A DNA stretch of 64,000 nt, taken from NCBI GenBank assembly GCA_900618425.1, contig UZAN01040925.1, forward strand, positions 2,795-66,794. Reading direction: 5' to 3'. This DNA is from Echinostoma caproni (Eukaryota; Platyhelminthes; Trematoda; Plagiorchiida; Echinostomatidae). Below, in pieces: positions 36,549-50,850 of the stretch (position 1 is the stretch's first letter; every line of letters starts with the position of its first letter). The position numbers were made by a program, and so were the translations under genes. The notes beneath the pieces were generated by a model. That model was given only the letters and a program-made list of their open reading frames with translations. It ran no database searches and had not been told where the DNA came from.

Positions 36549-39500
36549 CTGGTTTCAAAACGAGAAGAGATCACACAATCAGTTAAGAGGTTTGTCTATT
36601 TTTTCAGTTTGATAAAGTTTCTATTCTCGATGGTTTCCTGCACCGGATCAGAACCTTGCAGAGAGGAGGGTAACTTGTAGGCAGTGATGGGCTACTCTAA
36701 ACAAATTAAGGAATTCAAGCTAGTGTTGAATTTCAGCAACCAGTTCTGGTTGCCTTGTGAATTGTTTCGCAATTTCATTTTAACTCTGCTAGTGATGAGG
36801 GAAGTGTTAGAATGAAATTGGATACTGATAGAGACTGTGATACATCACTGCCAGACATTTGAATTTACCGATGAATTACTGTTGTTTTTTTCAAATAAAT
36901 TCTGAAAAACTAATTGTAATTACAATTAAAATACAACTATCTTACAGGAACAGAGAGGGATTCCCAACTTAAATATTACCCTTTGCCTCGGTGGCGAAAT
37001 ATTGATTGATAATCACATCCCGTTCGATCGCAAAACGTTCACTGAATAAAGTTAGTTTTTTATCAATGATTTCTTTCATGCAACAAGAAGAGTTGTTCGG
37101 AATTCTCTGCATGGTGACTAACTCTCGGATTAGTAGAACATGCCGGCACTCTCTTACAGTTACCAACAATTCATGCTTTACGACTGAACTCAAAGATCAC
37201 CAGCCTGGTCCGACATCAACTAGCGGAAGAGTGGAATCAGTTGCATTTACCAGTGAGAAAATCAAGGAGGGAGGATGATGATGATATTTGTATTTTACCC
37301 GATCGTTTGAGTCTGTCGCACATTGTGCTGTGTTCTGTCGCCCGTGCGACGAAAAAGACTAAAGCCAACAATATCGGGATGAATTATTCTTGTACAGACA
37401 ACTTGATGCCAGCTTGTGAATTTACTCTTGTGCATACCGACTGCTTATGCGGGCTCGATTTTTTCAGACCATTTTGAAGCAGCTATTTACCAACCATCAA
37501 ACGTGTAAAGACGTATGGACTAGTTATCTTGAATAAGAAGTCACCTGCTTGGGGAAAGCTGCGTAAAACCATAGACATTTTCCTTGTTTGTCGCAATAAT
37601 GGATTTTAGTGCAGTCAAAAGTTAAACACAATAAACAGTAGTATGAACAGTCACCAATTGTTATAGCAATCTCATTTTGATTGTCAATGATGTCAGGGAT
37701 ACACTTAACTTAACTGATGCATGTAAAAAAGTTTGAAGAGTTTAACCTAGAAGCTAATTCATCACCTGCAAGGATTACGTGGGAAGATGGTTGGCAAGAC
37801 TTAACCAGTCGTTGTTATTTTTTCAGATATCACTTGGAGCTGATTTTGGAAATGTTATAAACTGTTTAACGCACTATGGCAAAAGTTTAGTACAACCCCC
37901 GTTCGGGGAAGATTGGTGGTACTTTCTTTTCTGGGTGAGCACCAATAATCCTTTAGGGCATCTTGAAAATAGTCGGGTCGAATGCCTAAATGAAATTTCA
38001 ACTTCTTGGATTTTCATAAAAAAGAAATGCTATCACAAATTTAAACTAGTATCTAATCAAGATAATTTTTTACCACCATTGTCTTTCGTTTGATTAAACC
38101 TAGTTAGTATGACGTTACGCGGTCATTCCGTGACAGAGACTTTGAGGCACCTCTTAGATATTCCTGTAACAGATATTCATCACTAAATATCAGACGGGCT
38201 TATTATAATATTATTTTACATTTCCAATCATATTTTCATTTAATAGAGGATAGATTAAAGTTTCGTGCCTATGATTTTTAATTTAACTTCTATACTGTTA
38301 TACCGAATAAGGGTATTGCGGTTCACCCAGAAACATAGCTACGTTGCAAAACCAGTTTGATGCAGACGTTTTTTGCTGAGTTTAGGCTTAGTGTCATTGA
38401 ATGTTATTCTTATAAGAAAACTTCGACTGACTTGACTACATTCATATGACTAATCTTTCTTGAACGTTGACACCACTGGGCATTACGAAAGACTTTCGTT
38501 TATGAGGAGAGTCTCAGAAACGTCTAAAACTTCATTTCACGTAACAGGCGTAATTCAAACCACTGTTTTACATATACAGAGTCAGATTATTTAATGACAT
38601 GTTGACTCTGCCTCATCGATGTACTTACGCAGACAAACTAAATCTCCCCAGTTGTTCCATCCTTCTCAGTCGACTTTCGGCTCACTTGGACATTCTCGGC
38701 TCTAATAAAGGCCGATTCTTTATTTGGATCCATCTCTCTTTGGGTTACCAAATTATGGCCTACGAATATGGTACCCAGAGCCGTTGTTTAACTTTTGTAT
38801 GTGAAAATCTTTCGGAGTAGCTGTGGCCTATTTTCTGATCGAGAACTTGAGGATGTATAATGTTCTGTAATTGACTTATAATGGATTTCTTCCGGTAAAG
38901 TCCAAACCTGATACTTGCATCAAATAACTGGAATAAGTCAATGGATTCAGCCTCCGCGTTGTAGGCGATCTATTTGAACAAGTTCACAACACTGGAGTGG
39001 TTGAATTACCTAATAATATTATGAAGGCTAGAGAACAGCGGTGCTCGAGAGTTGATATTTCGTTGTATTTTGAGTTTCTTCAACCAGTTATGGTATCAGA
39101 TCGAGTTGATAATTCCTTATAAGATAAACGTAGCTCAAGCACCTTCCCCGGTGATCTGTACTTTTCCTTCGTCTAAATTTTGCTTTTGTTAACTATATTA
39201 TACAGATTGTTAAAGTATATGTGCTAAGTCAGTAATATGTCTTGTGAACTCTTTTGTACTCCCAAAAGCAATGAATGTGACCCATAGATGAATTTTCGCT
39301 TATCAAATTGGATAGCAGGTTGAAAAAGTAGATTCGCGCCTAATCTTCTCACTAGTTACACTCCATATGTACTTGAGGGCGAGCTTATATGCATCTTGCG
39401 AACAAAACGGGACAAGGCAGCTTCCATTGAGTAGAAATTGGAGTATTGCACAAATTGTGCCAGAACATCATAAGTGACCTCGAAGAATATGGGGTGAGAT

Positions 39501-42500
39501 AAGCGTGCTTCTGAGCTATTTAAGACAAGGTTGTTCCTACTGGATTTATCAACAGTCTGTTGATCACACACTGATTATGACAGCGGTGTTTACGATCCAT
39601 GACTAAAGCGTGGTAGAAGAACGCGGAGGTATCTGTAACTAATTGCTACCTCATCACTTATGTACCACTGAACCCTCAGAGTGCAGTAGTTGATGGATGA
39701 ATTAATCTAAATTGATGGACTCTCCGAAACCTTTTTCCTTTAGTGACAGACTCTTTACAATAAGAGCTTGGTGAAGCACCGATGAGCCTTTTATAACAAT
39801 CATGAATAATAGTTCCAACTGTTTAACTCACCTGCACGTCAATCCACACTAGTTCGGTAAGGAACCCGTAAGAATTAATATATTAACTTTGTAAATTTAT
39901 CCGTAATAAACTTTAAGTTTAATTGCTTAAATGTTTATGAACTAAGCCAGTTTTCCGAGTACCAAATGTTGGATTAGGTCAAAGATAACGAATCAAATGT
40001 ACTTGCTCAACTTGCGGAACCAGTCTGAATTGGGAGACAAATTCTAGTATTTTGGCGGGAACAACATGTAAGAACTTAAACCCGATCAAAACGGGACTAT
40101 TAAAATTTACTGAGTTGGTGGAATCACATTCATAATTCATTGATTTCATTTCTTTTATTCACACACCATTTACAGTGATGGCAAATTATTATTCTGATGT
40201 GCAGCTGATACAGCACAACCGGGGCCAGCCAAACAGTTTGCTATATCGATATTGCACTCGTCAGAAATCCCGATTTAAAGACACAACGTAGTAAGCTTTT
40301 TCTTCATCTTTTTCTTGTAGGGTGATTTCTGAGGTATACGTGATTCACACAGCATTTAAACCCGATTTCAACTATGGTTACTTAAGTTCAGGGGGCTAAT
40401 CATAAAACGTAAAAGACCATTCTGAAGGTTTTCCATTAGTTTCTTTTGATACAGAATTCTGAAGTACTGAACACTGTTTGTTTGAAAAAAGTTGTCATTA
40501 GAAATTCGATCCTTGATAATAAGTGCAGTTCACTTCAGTTTGTAATTATATTCAAGGTAATGAAATGTTGCTTTGCCAAATGCGTGCCATTTGGAGTAAT
40601 TAGATGGTTATTTGACCGCGTTTAGCTTTATATTATCACGGTTAACATCACTTTCACGTACTAGGCATTTATTGTATGTGCATAACCCTAACTTTTTCAG
40701 GCTAAGTAGTTTACGCGTAATGGAACCGTTATTTTTTATTAGTTTTAGTTTTTCCAAACATAACTCACTACTTTTTTGGTCTTGTTTGAATCAAAGCGAG
40801 AGAAAACATATCAAGATCAAGTTAATTGACGAATGAAAAGTAGATTTCTGAGGAGAGTGAGTTTATTACATAGTCACTTATTTGCGTCACTTGGCCACGT
40901 TGCCATAATGACGACTAACACAATGAGCAAAATCTTGCACTGAGTGTTACACGAATAAAGGGTAGTCTGAAAATTTTAGCAGAATGTTCTTTTTATTCTT
41001 CCTCATTGCGGACGATCAGATCTTAATCGATTCAGTGTATGCAGAGGAGGATGTGTTTCCAATGAGGAAAAGAATCAAACTGCTTCCCGAAATGTGTCCA
41101 ACACGTTATCAATGCGCGTGACAATATAAATGTTTCAATTCTACGATCAATTTTTTCACCAATCACGTCTACTGTTGATCACTTCAGTGTGATAGTATGT
41201 ATTGGGTATATTACTGAATTTGAAATCGAACTACGAACAGGATTGATTTTGATCTGTTACTTGTGTTTCAAAATTTTATTATTTGATTCATTCATTTGAT
41301 GCAACATATTATCTGTTTGTCTGTTCATTCCAATGTTTTGATCAGTAGTTGCCTCCGAGGTTGTTATAGTTACCTGAATACAGGGAACAATCGTGGTTAA
41401 ACTAGGTTAGTCAAACAGATAAATGAGAAAAATTGTGCTTCAATTGTTAGCAACAAGGGTAAGAAACGACTTTTGAAAATTAATAACAACCTCTTCAAAA
41501 TCCCATTGTTTTCGATCGCTGCAGTTCTGTGGTTTGTTTATTTTACCTTCTCTACATAACTCATTCAAAATTGGTCCACGTTGAAACGTACACGAGTAAC
41601 AATCAGTCTTTAAGTCAGAATTACGTGCTTTATTACACACCTTTTCAAATGATCGAAGAAAAGCTATCATCCGCATTCATACGGATACTTAGTTTTCAAG
41701 AAAAGAGGTTTAGAGAACGCCTTGCCTCATAACATGATTTTTGGACCTTTTGTTGAGAAGGGGAGCTTATTCTTTGCATATGAAAAACACTGAAACGCTG
41801 TTTGATTCCCATGCTAGTATTCCTTCTCTAGTACCATACATTTTAAGGAAAGACAAAAGGTGATCAACTAGGGAATGAAGAGTCCCTACCCATGGTTTTC
41901 CGAACAATTCGCGCTGTATCTAGAGTGCCCAAATGATCTGATGCGGCAAAAAGCTTTGTTATGACTGTAGGACTGAAAACCCTGCACAGTTAAATTAATG
42001 TAGAGAACTTCTGTCTATCCTTTCGATAACAGTTTCTCCAAACAGGCTAAAGTGTTAAATTTGACCATTTCTCTAAGGTCGACATTGATATAACTCCATC
42101 TTACCCGAAAAAGTCTTTTACTGCTCCTGATAGCCCCTGATGGAACTTGATATTTTCCCATATGGTAATACTCACCTAAGATGACTTTCACAAATGAATA
42201 CCATTTTAAATGATTGATTCCCTTCTGACAGTTGTCATTTGGATGCCATTGTTTCAATACTCAGAGGTCCCAATTGACGTCAATGGAAAAAAACGATTTT
42301 GTCCAAATATACCATCATTACACATTGTTGGAAAACACAGAGTAGCGACCAAACTCGTTTGCGGTGGTTCATCTACAGGCTGTGGAAGAATGACCGCAAA
42401 CGGGCTTATTCGCTACTCTGTATTTTCTTACAATTTCTGGAGTAGTCTAAGGTGCTGTGCTGCACCCTTTTCTATTTTCGCTTACGTAATCTTTCATTGC

Positions 42501-45500
42501 CTACTGAATCAGAAGTAGTTTAAATACGCTGAGATTATCGGTCTTGATCATTCCATTCCTGATTTTAAGAAAACAGAATGTAAATAACATCGAAGGTAAA
42601 CATCTTTACGACAAACGGGAAAATAGCGAGAGGAAAGAAGTATGAAGATTGTGTAGTAAAACTGTGACCTTTCGTGACTTTTAGGTTCATTGTTCGGAAT
42701 AACCACTTATTTCATTGACTTTGATCACCATCCACGGAATCGATTGCTTCGTCACCTTTCGTCGTCTATGATCGTTCCAACCTAACTTTTTGAGTGACAT
42801 CAAAGAAGGTTCCGAATTTCAGATGGTAATTAGTTATGCTTTGGAACTCAAACACGGTGTTCTTCAGCTAGATTCGAACGATAGATCATTTTTTTATCAC
42901 ACTTAGCGCAGTCAAAACACGCCTCATATTTCTTTTGAATGTACATTTACGCAAAACGTCATGGCTTTCTTCCCGTGTGTGTTTGTGTGTGTTTGTTATG
43001 CTTTGTTGATTCGTGCTTCAACCAATGTTACAGTTATCACCCTGATTGGATATCAGCCCAACCAACTAATCATGCAATGTGTACGTGAAAATTAATCCGA
43101 TGAGTCTCAATTGCAGACTTCCGGATTAAATCAATGCAACCGATTTACCGGATGGCACAAACTCCTAATCCGACTACGAAGCCAAATTGACAGTCACTCT
43201 GAACCGCAACAAAGCTAACCGTATTTGTATACCATTCAGAACGTTAATGGCGTTAACTAGAAGCAGCTGCTCGGGATATCAGATATTTTGTCTCTAAATT
43301 TACTTGATGCTCTAAAAGGTTGTGGCTACGCGCCACACAAGCCTGCTGACAAAGAGTAAACTTAATGTTGTATGAGTGCACTGTTGTATTCCGGCTATCA
43401 ACAGAATCGATTTGACACAAGATGTCATATGAAAGCAATAAGAATCGAAGATAAATTATACAGAGAATCTGGATATAACAGTAGAGTTTGGGTGTTTTAT
43501 CAGGATAATGGGCTTATATAGCACATTAGCTACAGCTTGAAGACTACTGACAGTAAACCTTCCTCATTTCGTCATAAAAATAATGTCTTTAAAGTCTGAT
43601 AAATTTAAATACTTTGTTACCGTGAGAACATACCCATGCCACAAAGAAAGCGTTTTGCCGGTGACAAAGTTCCGTCCGGAGAAAGATTATGTCGTTTCAG
43701 TTCTTCAAATCCTCCAAACCTTTTGTGTCAGGGTAAGGCAAATGCAAACCTCAAATGAACGCAGGGTTTCATCAACTGATTTTAAGATTTGAGCACAGAC
43801 GGCTAGAAAACAGGCCAACTGATGTCAATCAGAAAAATATCCTTTTTGATACTTTTTTGCAAGCTATCTCATTGCACTAACGGAGGAGATTTGTAGCTGA
43901 AGCACTTGAGACTGGAAAAAACCGTACTGTAGCATGCCATTATTGTTTTCCGATTACTATCTACAGAACAAAGAATAGAATTGAAAGTTGAAATCCGTAA
44001 TAATCAGTTTTGAAGGTCATATAACCACGATGACATGTGATGGATTGCAGACTTAGGAATCGTAGTGGAAAAAAATCTACTGTTTTCTGAAAAAAGATCC
44101 ATTAGTGCGGTTTGAGTTGCAAAAGTTGTGCAAACTTTAATCACCAGTAAAATGATGTCTTGAATGCTTTTGTTTTGACCGTACTTTACTTTTATTTGTC
44201 TCCTCATTTTCGTCCCGTTTTCCAGATGTGGTTCATTGTTCTATTATTTTAATACTAATTTATCAATAAATATAAAAGGTCTATTTAATCCGTCGTTGAA
44301 TCTCAATCCAACCCCTCTTTTTGTTGCATCATTTTATTTTTCAGTGCTGTTGGCATGCACCACTGTTTTTAACGGTAGCTTTTTCTCAGAAGTTGATTCG
44401 AAGTACATCAGGCTGCAAGATATTCTTTAGCGAGCTTAGATGACGACTTCCATCAATGCAGATGTCTTCCTTGTTTATCTCCATGGAATGAACAACGTGA
44501 ATTTGGTACGTTTCACGAGGCGGCGGCAATGTTCACGAATTTTTATTAACACCTTTCTTCCAGTTTCTTCCACCTATTGTTTCGAGAAATGTCTTTAACT
44601 TATTCCAGAGATCACTTAGTTGTTCGCTCTCACTACTGTTTTATCATTTCGCTTTGATTGCAATTGGTTTGTGACAGACTTCAACCCGGTATTATCGAAG
44701 GGATCCCATGGTGATTTCCACACCATGCTAAAATAAACTGAAATCGCTCTTGTCCCTGATTCTTCGTTTACTGTACGATTTCATCTCCCGGGAGGGGCAG
44801 AGTGTATTTAATTATGCTCCTCGATGCAAATGTTGTGAAAAGATGTCATGTTTCCTGCTTTTTAGTCAAATGGTCTCAACACAATGCAGAAATTGTCATT
44901 TCGGATACATTTTGAAATCCGTTGTTTGGTTTATGTGCGATGCTTTATGGTAAACTGTATCAGGGTTTAGATATCCACTGTTGCTGACACATTCAACTAC
45001 ACATTCACTATTTGGGGTCCACATGGCATTTACTTAAATTGACTTCCATTCTCTCCCATTGTGAAGTTGATATCGGTGTATATGTTTTCGATAGTGTGTT
45101 TATCTCTGGTTTATAAACGTTATGATGGAAATATATCTTCAAAGCATAGAAACCATGTTTTGAACTGTGATTTGTTATTAACCTTTTATTCAGTTTTTCA
45201 GCTACAGCCTGGGTTAGAATTCCACAGATACATTTTCCACTGGCGTGCTTCAGATTCATTTGCAGTGCGTGGTCTTTAAATGCTACATACCTTTGCATGA
45301 AAAGTTCTACATTTTCACGTATGGCACCTGGCTTTGTGTACAGCTTGTTCAATCAGTCGATCTCGTATGGTGGAATTTGTCGGCTTCTAATCGGATGAAG
45401 TGAACAGGGCTTAGAAGTCAAAAGGACCAGGATTTTCTGTTGTATGTTATCAGCTTCAAGCTTTTTCAATAACTGCTACAAGTTTTGTACACAGTTTGAG

Positions 45501-48500
45501 TGATTGTGGTCAATTATGTTTTTATACTAGTTTGCATGCAGCTATTGGTGATAAGAAAACTGTCAGTTTCATTGGAGAGACACTTTGGTACACTTTAGTA
45601 TTACACACAATTTCACAATAAGCGTATTTGGCCCTTCTCATCCGACAGTTTTCTTTAGTAATTTCGCATATAGTTTTTTAATGTTGGCTTGATATTGCAT
45701 TTTTTCCCAGTTCTACAATGTGATATGCTTTACTTCCATGATAGGTTGGTTTGTTTTGAAGTGATTTGTCAGCCTTGAGAAGTTGGGTTTGACTGTGCAC
45801 AGCTTAAACCGTTGCGCGTTAGCGGGCAAAACTGTGATGATTTTTGTGACCTTCAGTGTTATCGGAGCTATTTCATGCATGTAAAAAATGATGCATCGTA
45901 TTTTCTTGCTGGAGCCGGCAATACAATACGTTAAGTATTTTTTGAATTTTCAAGTGTCAAAACTGTTACTCTGGTTTGCCGTATATTTTGATTATTTTAA
46001 ATGTATATGAGGTTGAAAATTTGTCTCTTAACGAGGACCGTCTGTTCGCTTGCCTCTTTTGGCTGTTTCAGGCATTAACTAGGCTAAATTACATCAGAAT
46101 TTTCCTAGACTTGATTACTTTTGAAAAATTCAGTAAAATTATAACCCTGATTGGATCACATATCAGGCCGATTCGACTAAAAGAACACACTGAATAGTAA
46201 AAAGGATTACAGCATGATGTAAAACGAACTAAAGGACTTGTCTCGGCGGAAACAATACCCCTTTCCGTGCTAGCTAGCCACCGAAATATCATCAGAAATG
46301 TGAGGATAATGGACCAAATCACTGAAGACAAATTTGTAAAATAGACTGCGTTAAAGCTGGGCATAGCCATGTAATGGTGCTAGAGATACTATCTTAACCA
46401 ATGAGAAAATACTGACTCAGAAATTTCCAATTCAGAAGATAAATGTAGGTATTTTCAATCGCAAAAAATTCGTTCCGTACATTACGGCTTCATGCCTAAC
46501 GGGCGTATAAATCCTGCTCTGAATAGTTCAGGGAATCTAATGAAAGTTAAGAATCCGATTTCTGTTGCATGCTATGGCTCTATATTTTGAAAAGGCTTAT
46601 TAAATAGCTCCTTAAATGGGCCAGTAAAATGTTTTTCACCGAGTAAAATAAGGTCTAACGATTGAGTACACTTATGTATCTAAGAAAACGGATAAATTTC
46701 GAGTGCAAAAGAATGCTCTGGGGTAGCGTTCACTCAATTTGCTATTGTCAGGTTAGGGCCAAACTACTCTGAAGGATTGAACGAGTCAGTTCTAAAAATA
46801 AAATGATTCACCCAATCGCTCCATTTACCTTAGCTTGCATGTGAGCTTGTACTCCAATAACGCAAGGAGATCGCAACACTGTAAGGGCTTCCGTAACCAT
46901 GAATTGGACACATTGTTACTCCCTACTTTGCGGTTATTGCACATCACAAACAAATTCTATCAAGATATTTGAACGTTAGATCAATAATGAGCCATACAAC
47001 ATTAACAAAAAGTGTTTTATAATAATTGTATTTTTGTCTCCGTGCAAACGCGGGTATTCCCGATGATAGAATCTGATGTATAATAGAGAGAGCAACGAGA
47101 TAGCTTGTAAGCTCTTCTTAAACAGTCTGCATTGCGACTTTTTGAAATTACAAATTGATTACTTTTATTATGATATTATTATTTTGTATTGAATTCCAAA
47201 TTACCCACCGGCTACGTGCCACATAAAGTATATATACATTGAGATCCAAAATGTGACATTTACTATACGCTTCAGTTAAAGTTTTTCGATAATTGCTTAT
47301 CAAACACTGAAATGCCTGTCAGTTATAATTGCAATTCTGAAAATTATTTGGAAGGGAGTTTCTATGTGTGTTCCTCGGAAGAAGTGACGATACACTAGGA
47401 GTTAGCGAAAAGCTTTGGACTACTATTTACGTTTCGCTCGTTCCAATGCATCAAAAAATGTGCATTAACTATACAAGCAACAGAATGAAATAACTTTTGT
47501 TCCATCTGGTAGTTCTTTGCAGCTATAAATGTTTGCATCACATCCATGTCTTTATTGATGTCTCATCAAACAAACGTAACAATTGCGGAACATCCGTTTC
47601 ACATCTTTTTACTTGCATATGCCCTCGAAAAATGTAAGCATTTGAATGAGGAAACGCTTTACACCGAGATGAACTCATAAATTAGTAGTCTGTTGGATAG
47701 GTGATCCACTGGTCAGCAATTCGATCTGTTGCATTTTGCACAACTTTTGTTGTTCCCACAATACGTGCAATTTCCAGTAATATTATCAGTAACATTCTTG
47801 TTCAAATTGTGTTGTTATTATTCTGATGGTTTCATTTCTCTTTGTTTAGCTCTTTTTTTCTCATATGTTTTGCTAGTTCTCCTACATTTGCATCATTTTA
47901 CAGTACAGTACATTTTAGTGATCGCAATTGGGATTTGGTGACATCTTTACCTGTTTATGCTTTATCACTTGATTGTCCATTATGTACACTCGTCCGCATT
48001 GCATTGTGTTCTCTGTCAGGCTAATGAAAGGACTAGTGAGCGCTAAGTTATGAGCGTTTGGCTTGTGAAAGTCATTGTGTGATAACGATCTAAGGATTAC
48101 ATTTTGTGCTACTTTGAGTTCATGCCACTTTAGATTCGAAATCCATTGTAATTATGAACGTGATCTCAAAGAGGTGTGAATTATTCATCTGTTACTCAGG
48201 AATTATGATTCACATACAATATTATCTGCATCCTAGTTGCGAGTGACTTGTGTTTTGCATTTCAAAGTCCACTGCTGCCAAACATAAATCACCGTATTCT
48301 CGAATATCTTGCCGATGGCGAACATGTCGTAAAATTATAAAACAATTCAAAATAAAGGCTCAGTTTAGGGCTGTTTATAGCTTATGCAATCGCTATCCCT
48401 ATCCGAAATAAAAACTACTTCGCGGAAAGCGGGCCGCTTTAGATACAAGTATCTACTCAGCCTGAGCACCACATTGCTTAAGCGTAGAAGTTGATTTGCT

Positions 48501-49499
48501 TATATTCTTCTTGCCATTTGTAACTCCAAAGTGTAGCAGCAGGTAAAGAATGATTTTGGTTCAGTTATCGACTCAAGCTTACCGTGAAAATGAGAGCGAG
48601 AGTATATGAGCTAAATTACCAGTGAAACTACATCTCATCTGATGGATGGATTTACAACTAACATTTGGCATTTGCGAAACTGGGAGGTTCATGTTACTCA
48701 TGCAAAATGTGTCTGTCCGTAGAGTCCAGTGCATTACTGTAGTCGCTGCTGCTTTTGCATATAGAGCACCGGCGGTTACGGAAGCAGGATAAGGACACAA
48801 TGTCTATATCGCGCTGATGGGGTGAGAAGTAGAGTAGTAGGTAATAGCAGAGGCGGACTGACGCAAATATCAATCGTTCATAGATTATACTGACTGGGAC
48901 GTTACGTATGCCACCATCATGCAGTGTTTACCAAAACATGTGGCATTTGGCAAAATCCTTAAGGTTATTTCATTAAAGTTCGGAAGTTCACCCAACTCGA
49001 CATGTCTATGGCTAGTAGTGCAGAATGTTGTGTAGCCCGTCTCCAGGTTGTGGTTTCGAGAGTGACTACATAAATGGCTCACTGTACACGAAATTAACAG
49101 CTGAGGACACTTGGCTTTTCGCCTGATTGGTAATCTCCTGAAGGCAGTTCACATATCCAATGAGGGTATCTTGCTGTGTGCAACCATTGTATACCACTAA
49201 ATAAAGCCATTCCCCCTTAGTCTGATCACTGGACGTGGCTTATTTCTTCGGGAAGGACCAGAGTATGAAACGTTTGATTCCTTGCGTTTTTCTCACCCCG
49301 GCCCAAAAGGAACATCAACTGCTCATTAATTCATTGGCCTCCAGCACTACCGCCCTGCTGCTAGAAATTTAAAATTCGGCTTTTTCACTAGTTAGGGGTA
49401 ACACTTCGAACAAAACTGATTACTGAGGGCATCATCTATCTGTACGACATTCCCGCGTCTATCCATGAGTCATCTGTCTATTGCTGTTCATGCTCATGA
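36549..49499 (-). other. SLC25A1: SLC25A1 long intron region, mostly unassigned
   Basis: About 13 kb of AT-rich sequence. Apart from the foldback at 42334-42427, I see no domain or repeat I can name. Open frames here are short, T-rich and mutually overlapping. The missing carrier exon should lie between 36549 and 54761 but I could not locate it. Confidence 0.7.
42334..42427. repeat. Near-perfect foldback, about 37-bp arms
   Basis: The left arm has ACAGAGTAGCGACCAAACTC then GTTTGCGG. The right arm, reverse-complemented, has ACAGAGTAGCGAATAAGCCC then GTTTGCGG. The two arms enclose about 20 bases. It could be a tiny MITE or a structured RNA; the origin is unknown. Confidence 0.8.
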
Positions 49500-49549
49500 T
49501 AAGGTGTTTCCAGGAAGCGATGCCCCTGTGCTCCTCAACGGTGGCTTAA

Positions 49550-50060
49550 TTCAGTTGGAGAGTTAGAAAACGTAGAACTGAAAAGAGCATTAGAAGTGTA
49601 CTAAATACCGAAACCCAGTTTAATACGGTGCACTCGCTCTACGGCTTGTTTTCCGGAAATATGTATACCAGACTCAAGAATTAGAAAAATTGAAGTTCAC
49701 GAAGGGAATGCGGCCTAATGGATATGCTATAGTGCCTAAATCTTGTCATCATGAAGTGGCGATCCTTGTGATACTTGAAACCAACAAAGCTAGCATCTCA
49801 TAAAATCCGACTTTCTCCAGAATTGTCAAAGCAAGCTTCAGGGGGAGTCCGCTGAATTGTCGTATTCGTATGTGAATTAACTCAGTCAGCTACAAAATGT
49901 GGTCAGATTCCCCCTAACGCGAGACATACTTCTAATCTCTAGTGATTGGAATGCGTGCACAGAACTATCAGCTGGGAGGGTTCAGAATTGACACGCGATG
50001 AAACAGTGGTTAGAGTCTAGTCTCATTTGCAGACCCCAATCGACCGGTGCTTATCAACAT
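49550..50060 (+). pseudogene. Weak LINE endonuclease fragment
   Basis: Near 49920-49965 one frame reads TRDILLISSDWNACTEL, which matches the 'D-I-L-L-x-x-G-D-W-N-A-R' block of RTE-type endonucleases with Ser replacing the Gly. The flanks are too decayed to extend the match. Confidence 0.4.
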
Positions 50061-50307
50061 CAGGTGCCTCCAAAAGCCTCAGTACGGTAGGGAGGTGGTT
50101 GTCTAGGGTTGCATGTAGTCACCTTTCATTTGCACCTCGCGAAATGCTCCCGTACGACCAAGTGTCTTAAATAGCTTATGCTGAGGACGCCACACTCACT
50201 GTCTTCTCGTGACGGAAGTGTTTTCCCACCGAAGTGAGAGGATAAAAAGCCGACATCCGGGGCTATAACCGGGTTGGTAGGGCACTGGCAGTTCACCTAA
50301 GTGAGTT
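50061..50307. other. GC-richer repeat-like segment left of gap
   Basis: Base composition is higher in G+C than the surroundings, as in the segment right of the gap. No coding motif recognised. Confidence 0.35.
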
Positions 50308-50634
50308 NNNNNNNNNNNNNNNNNNNNNNNNNNNNNNNNNNNNNNNNNNNNNNNNNNNNNNNNNNNNNNNNNNNNNNNNNNNNNNNNNNNNNNNNNNNNN
50401 NNNNNNNNNNNNNNNNNNNNNNNNNNNNNNNNNNNNNNNNNNNNNNNNNNNNNNNNNNNNNNNNNNNNNNNNNNNNNNNNNNNNNNNNNNNNNNNNNNNN
50501 NNNNNNNNNNNNNNNNNNNNNNNNNNNNNNNNNNNNNNNNNNNNNNNNNNNNNNNNNNNNNNNNNNNNNNNNNNNNNNNNNNNNNNNNNNNNNNNNNNNN
50601 NNNNNNNNNNNNNNNNNNNNNNNNNNNNNNNNNN
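50308..50634. other. Assembly gap (327 N)
   Basis: Run of N in the long SLC25A1 intron. The missing carrier exon could be here. Confidence 0.99.
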
Positions 50635-50850
50635 TTCCAAACCTACCATGAGGAGGCGCACGAACCATACACACCTTTCTGGTTGTGGCGACGGTCACCA
50701 GCTCGATTGGACATCGAGGTTTATTAGGCAACTTGGACGTTAGACCTCGTCCAAAGGGTGTATGATCCGATGAACTGTACACCGGCCCCCAATGGATTGC
50801 GGTTTTCACACTCCGCCCCGCTGCTTTTTGGGTCAGGCTTTGACTAGCCG
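50635..50850. repeat. GC-rich segment, probable repeat of unknown type
   Basis: Clearly richer in G+C than the flanks and open on the minus strand up to 50809, with no family I can name. Such composition is typical of LINE 5' regions in flatworms. A short (AT)n run lies at 51001-51017 downstream. Confidence 0.35.

Noticed and set aside
37750..37830. Minus-strand VILAG before a GTGATG donor in the correct phase, considered as the missing carrier exon
   Set aside because: A stop lies 17 codons upstream and there is no FG.FE motif.
38600..38720. Minus-strand GTAAGT donor preceded by LVCL, considered as the end of the missing carrier exon
   Set aside because: An in-frame stop lies 11 codons upstream, too close for a 28-codon exon, and the joined residue would be Arg instead of Gly.
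42781..42870. Minus-strand string NTVFEFQ considered as the missing carrier exon (FG.FEF)
   Set aside because: No acceptor in the needed phase, no FG before it, and the following residues do not resemble the carrier.
45008..45352. 114-residue minus-strand open frame as a gene
   Set aside because: No recognisable domain, no splice or promoter context, and it overlaps a plus-strand frame of similar quality.
50293..50809. Long open frames across 50308-50634
   Set aside because: Produced by the N run; only the part right of the gap has real sequence.
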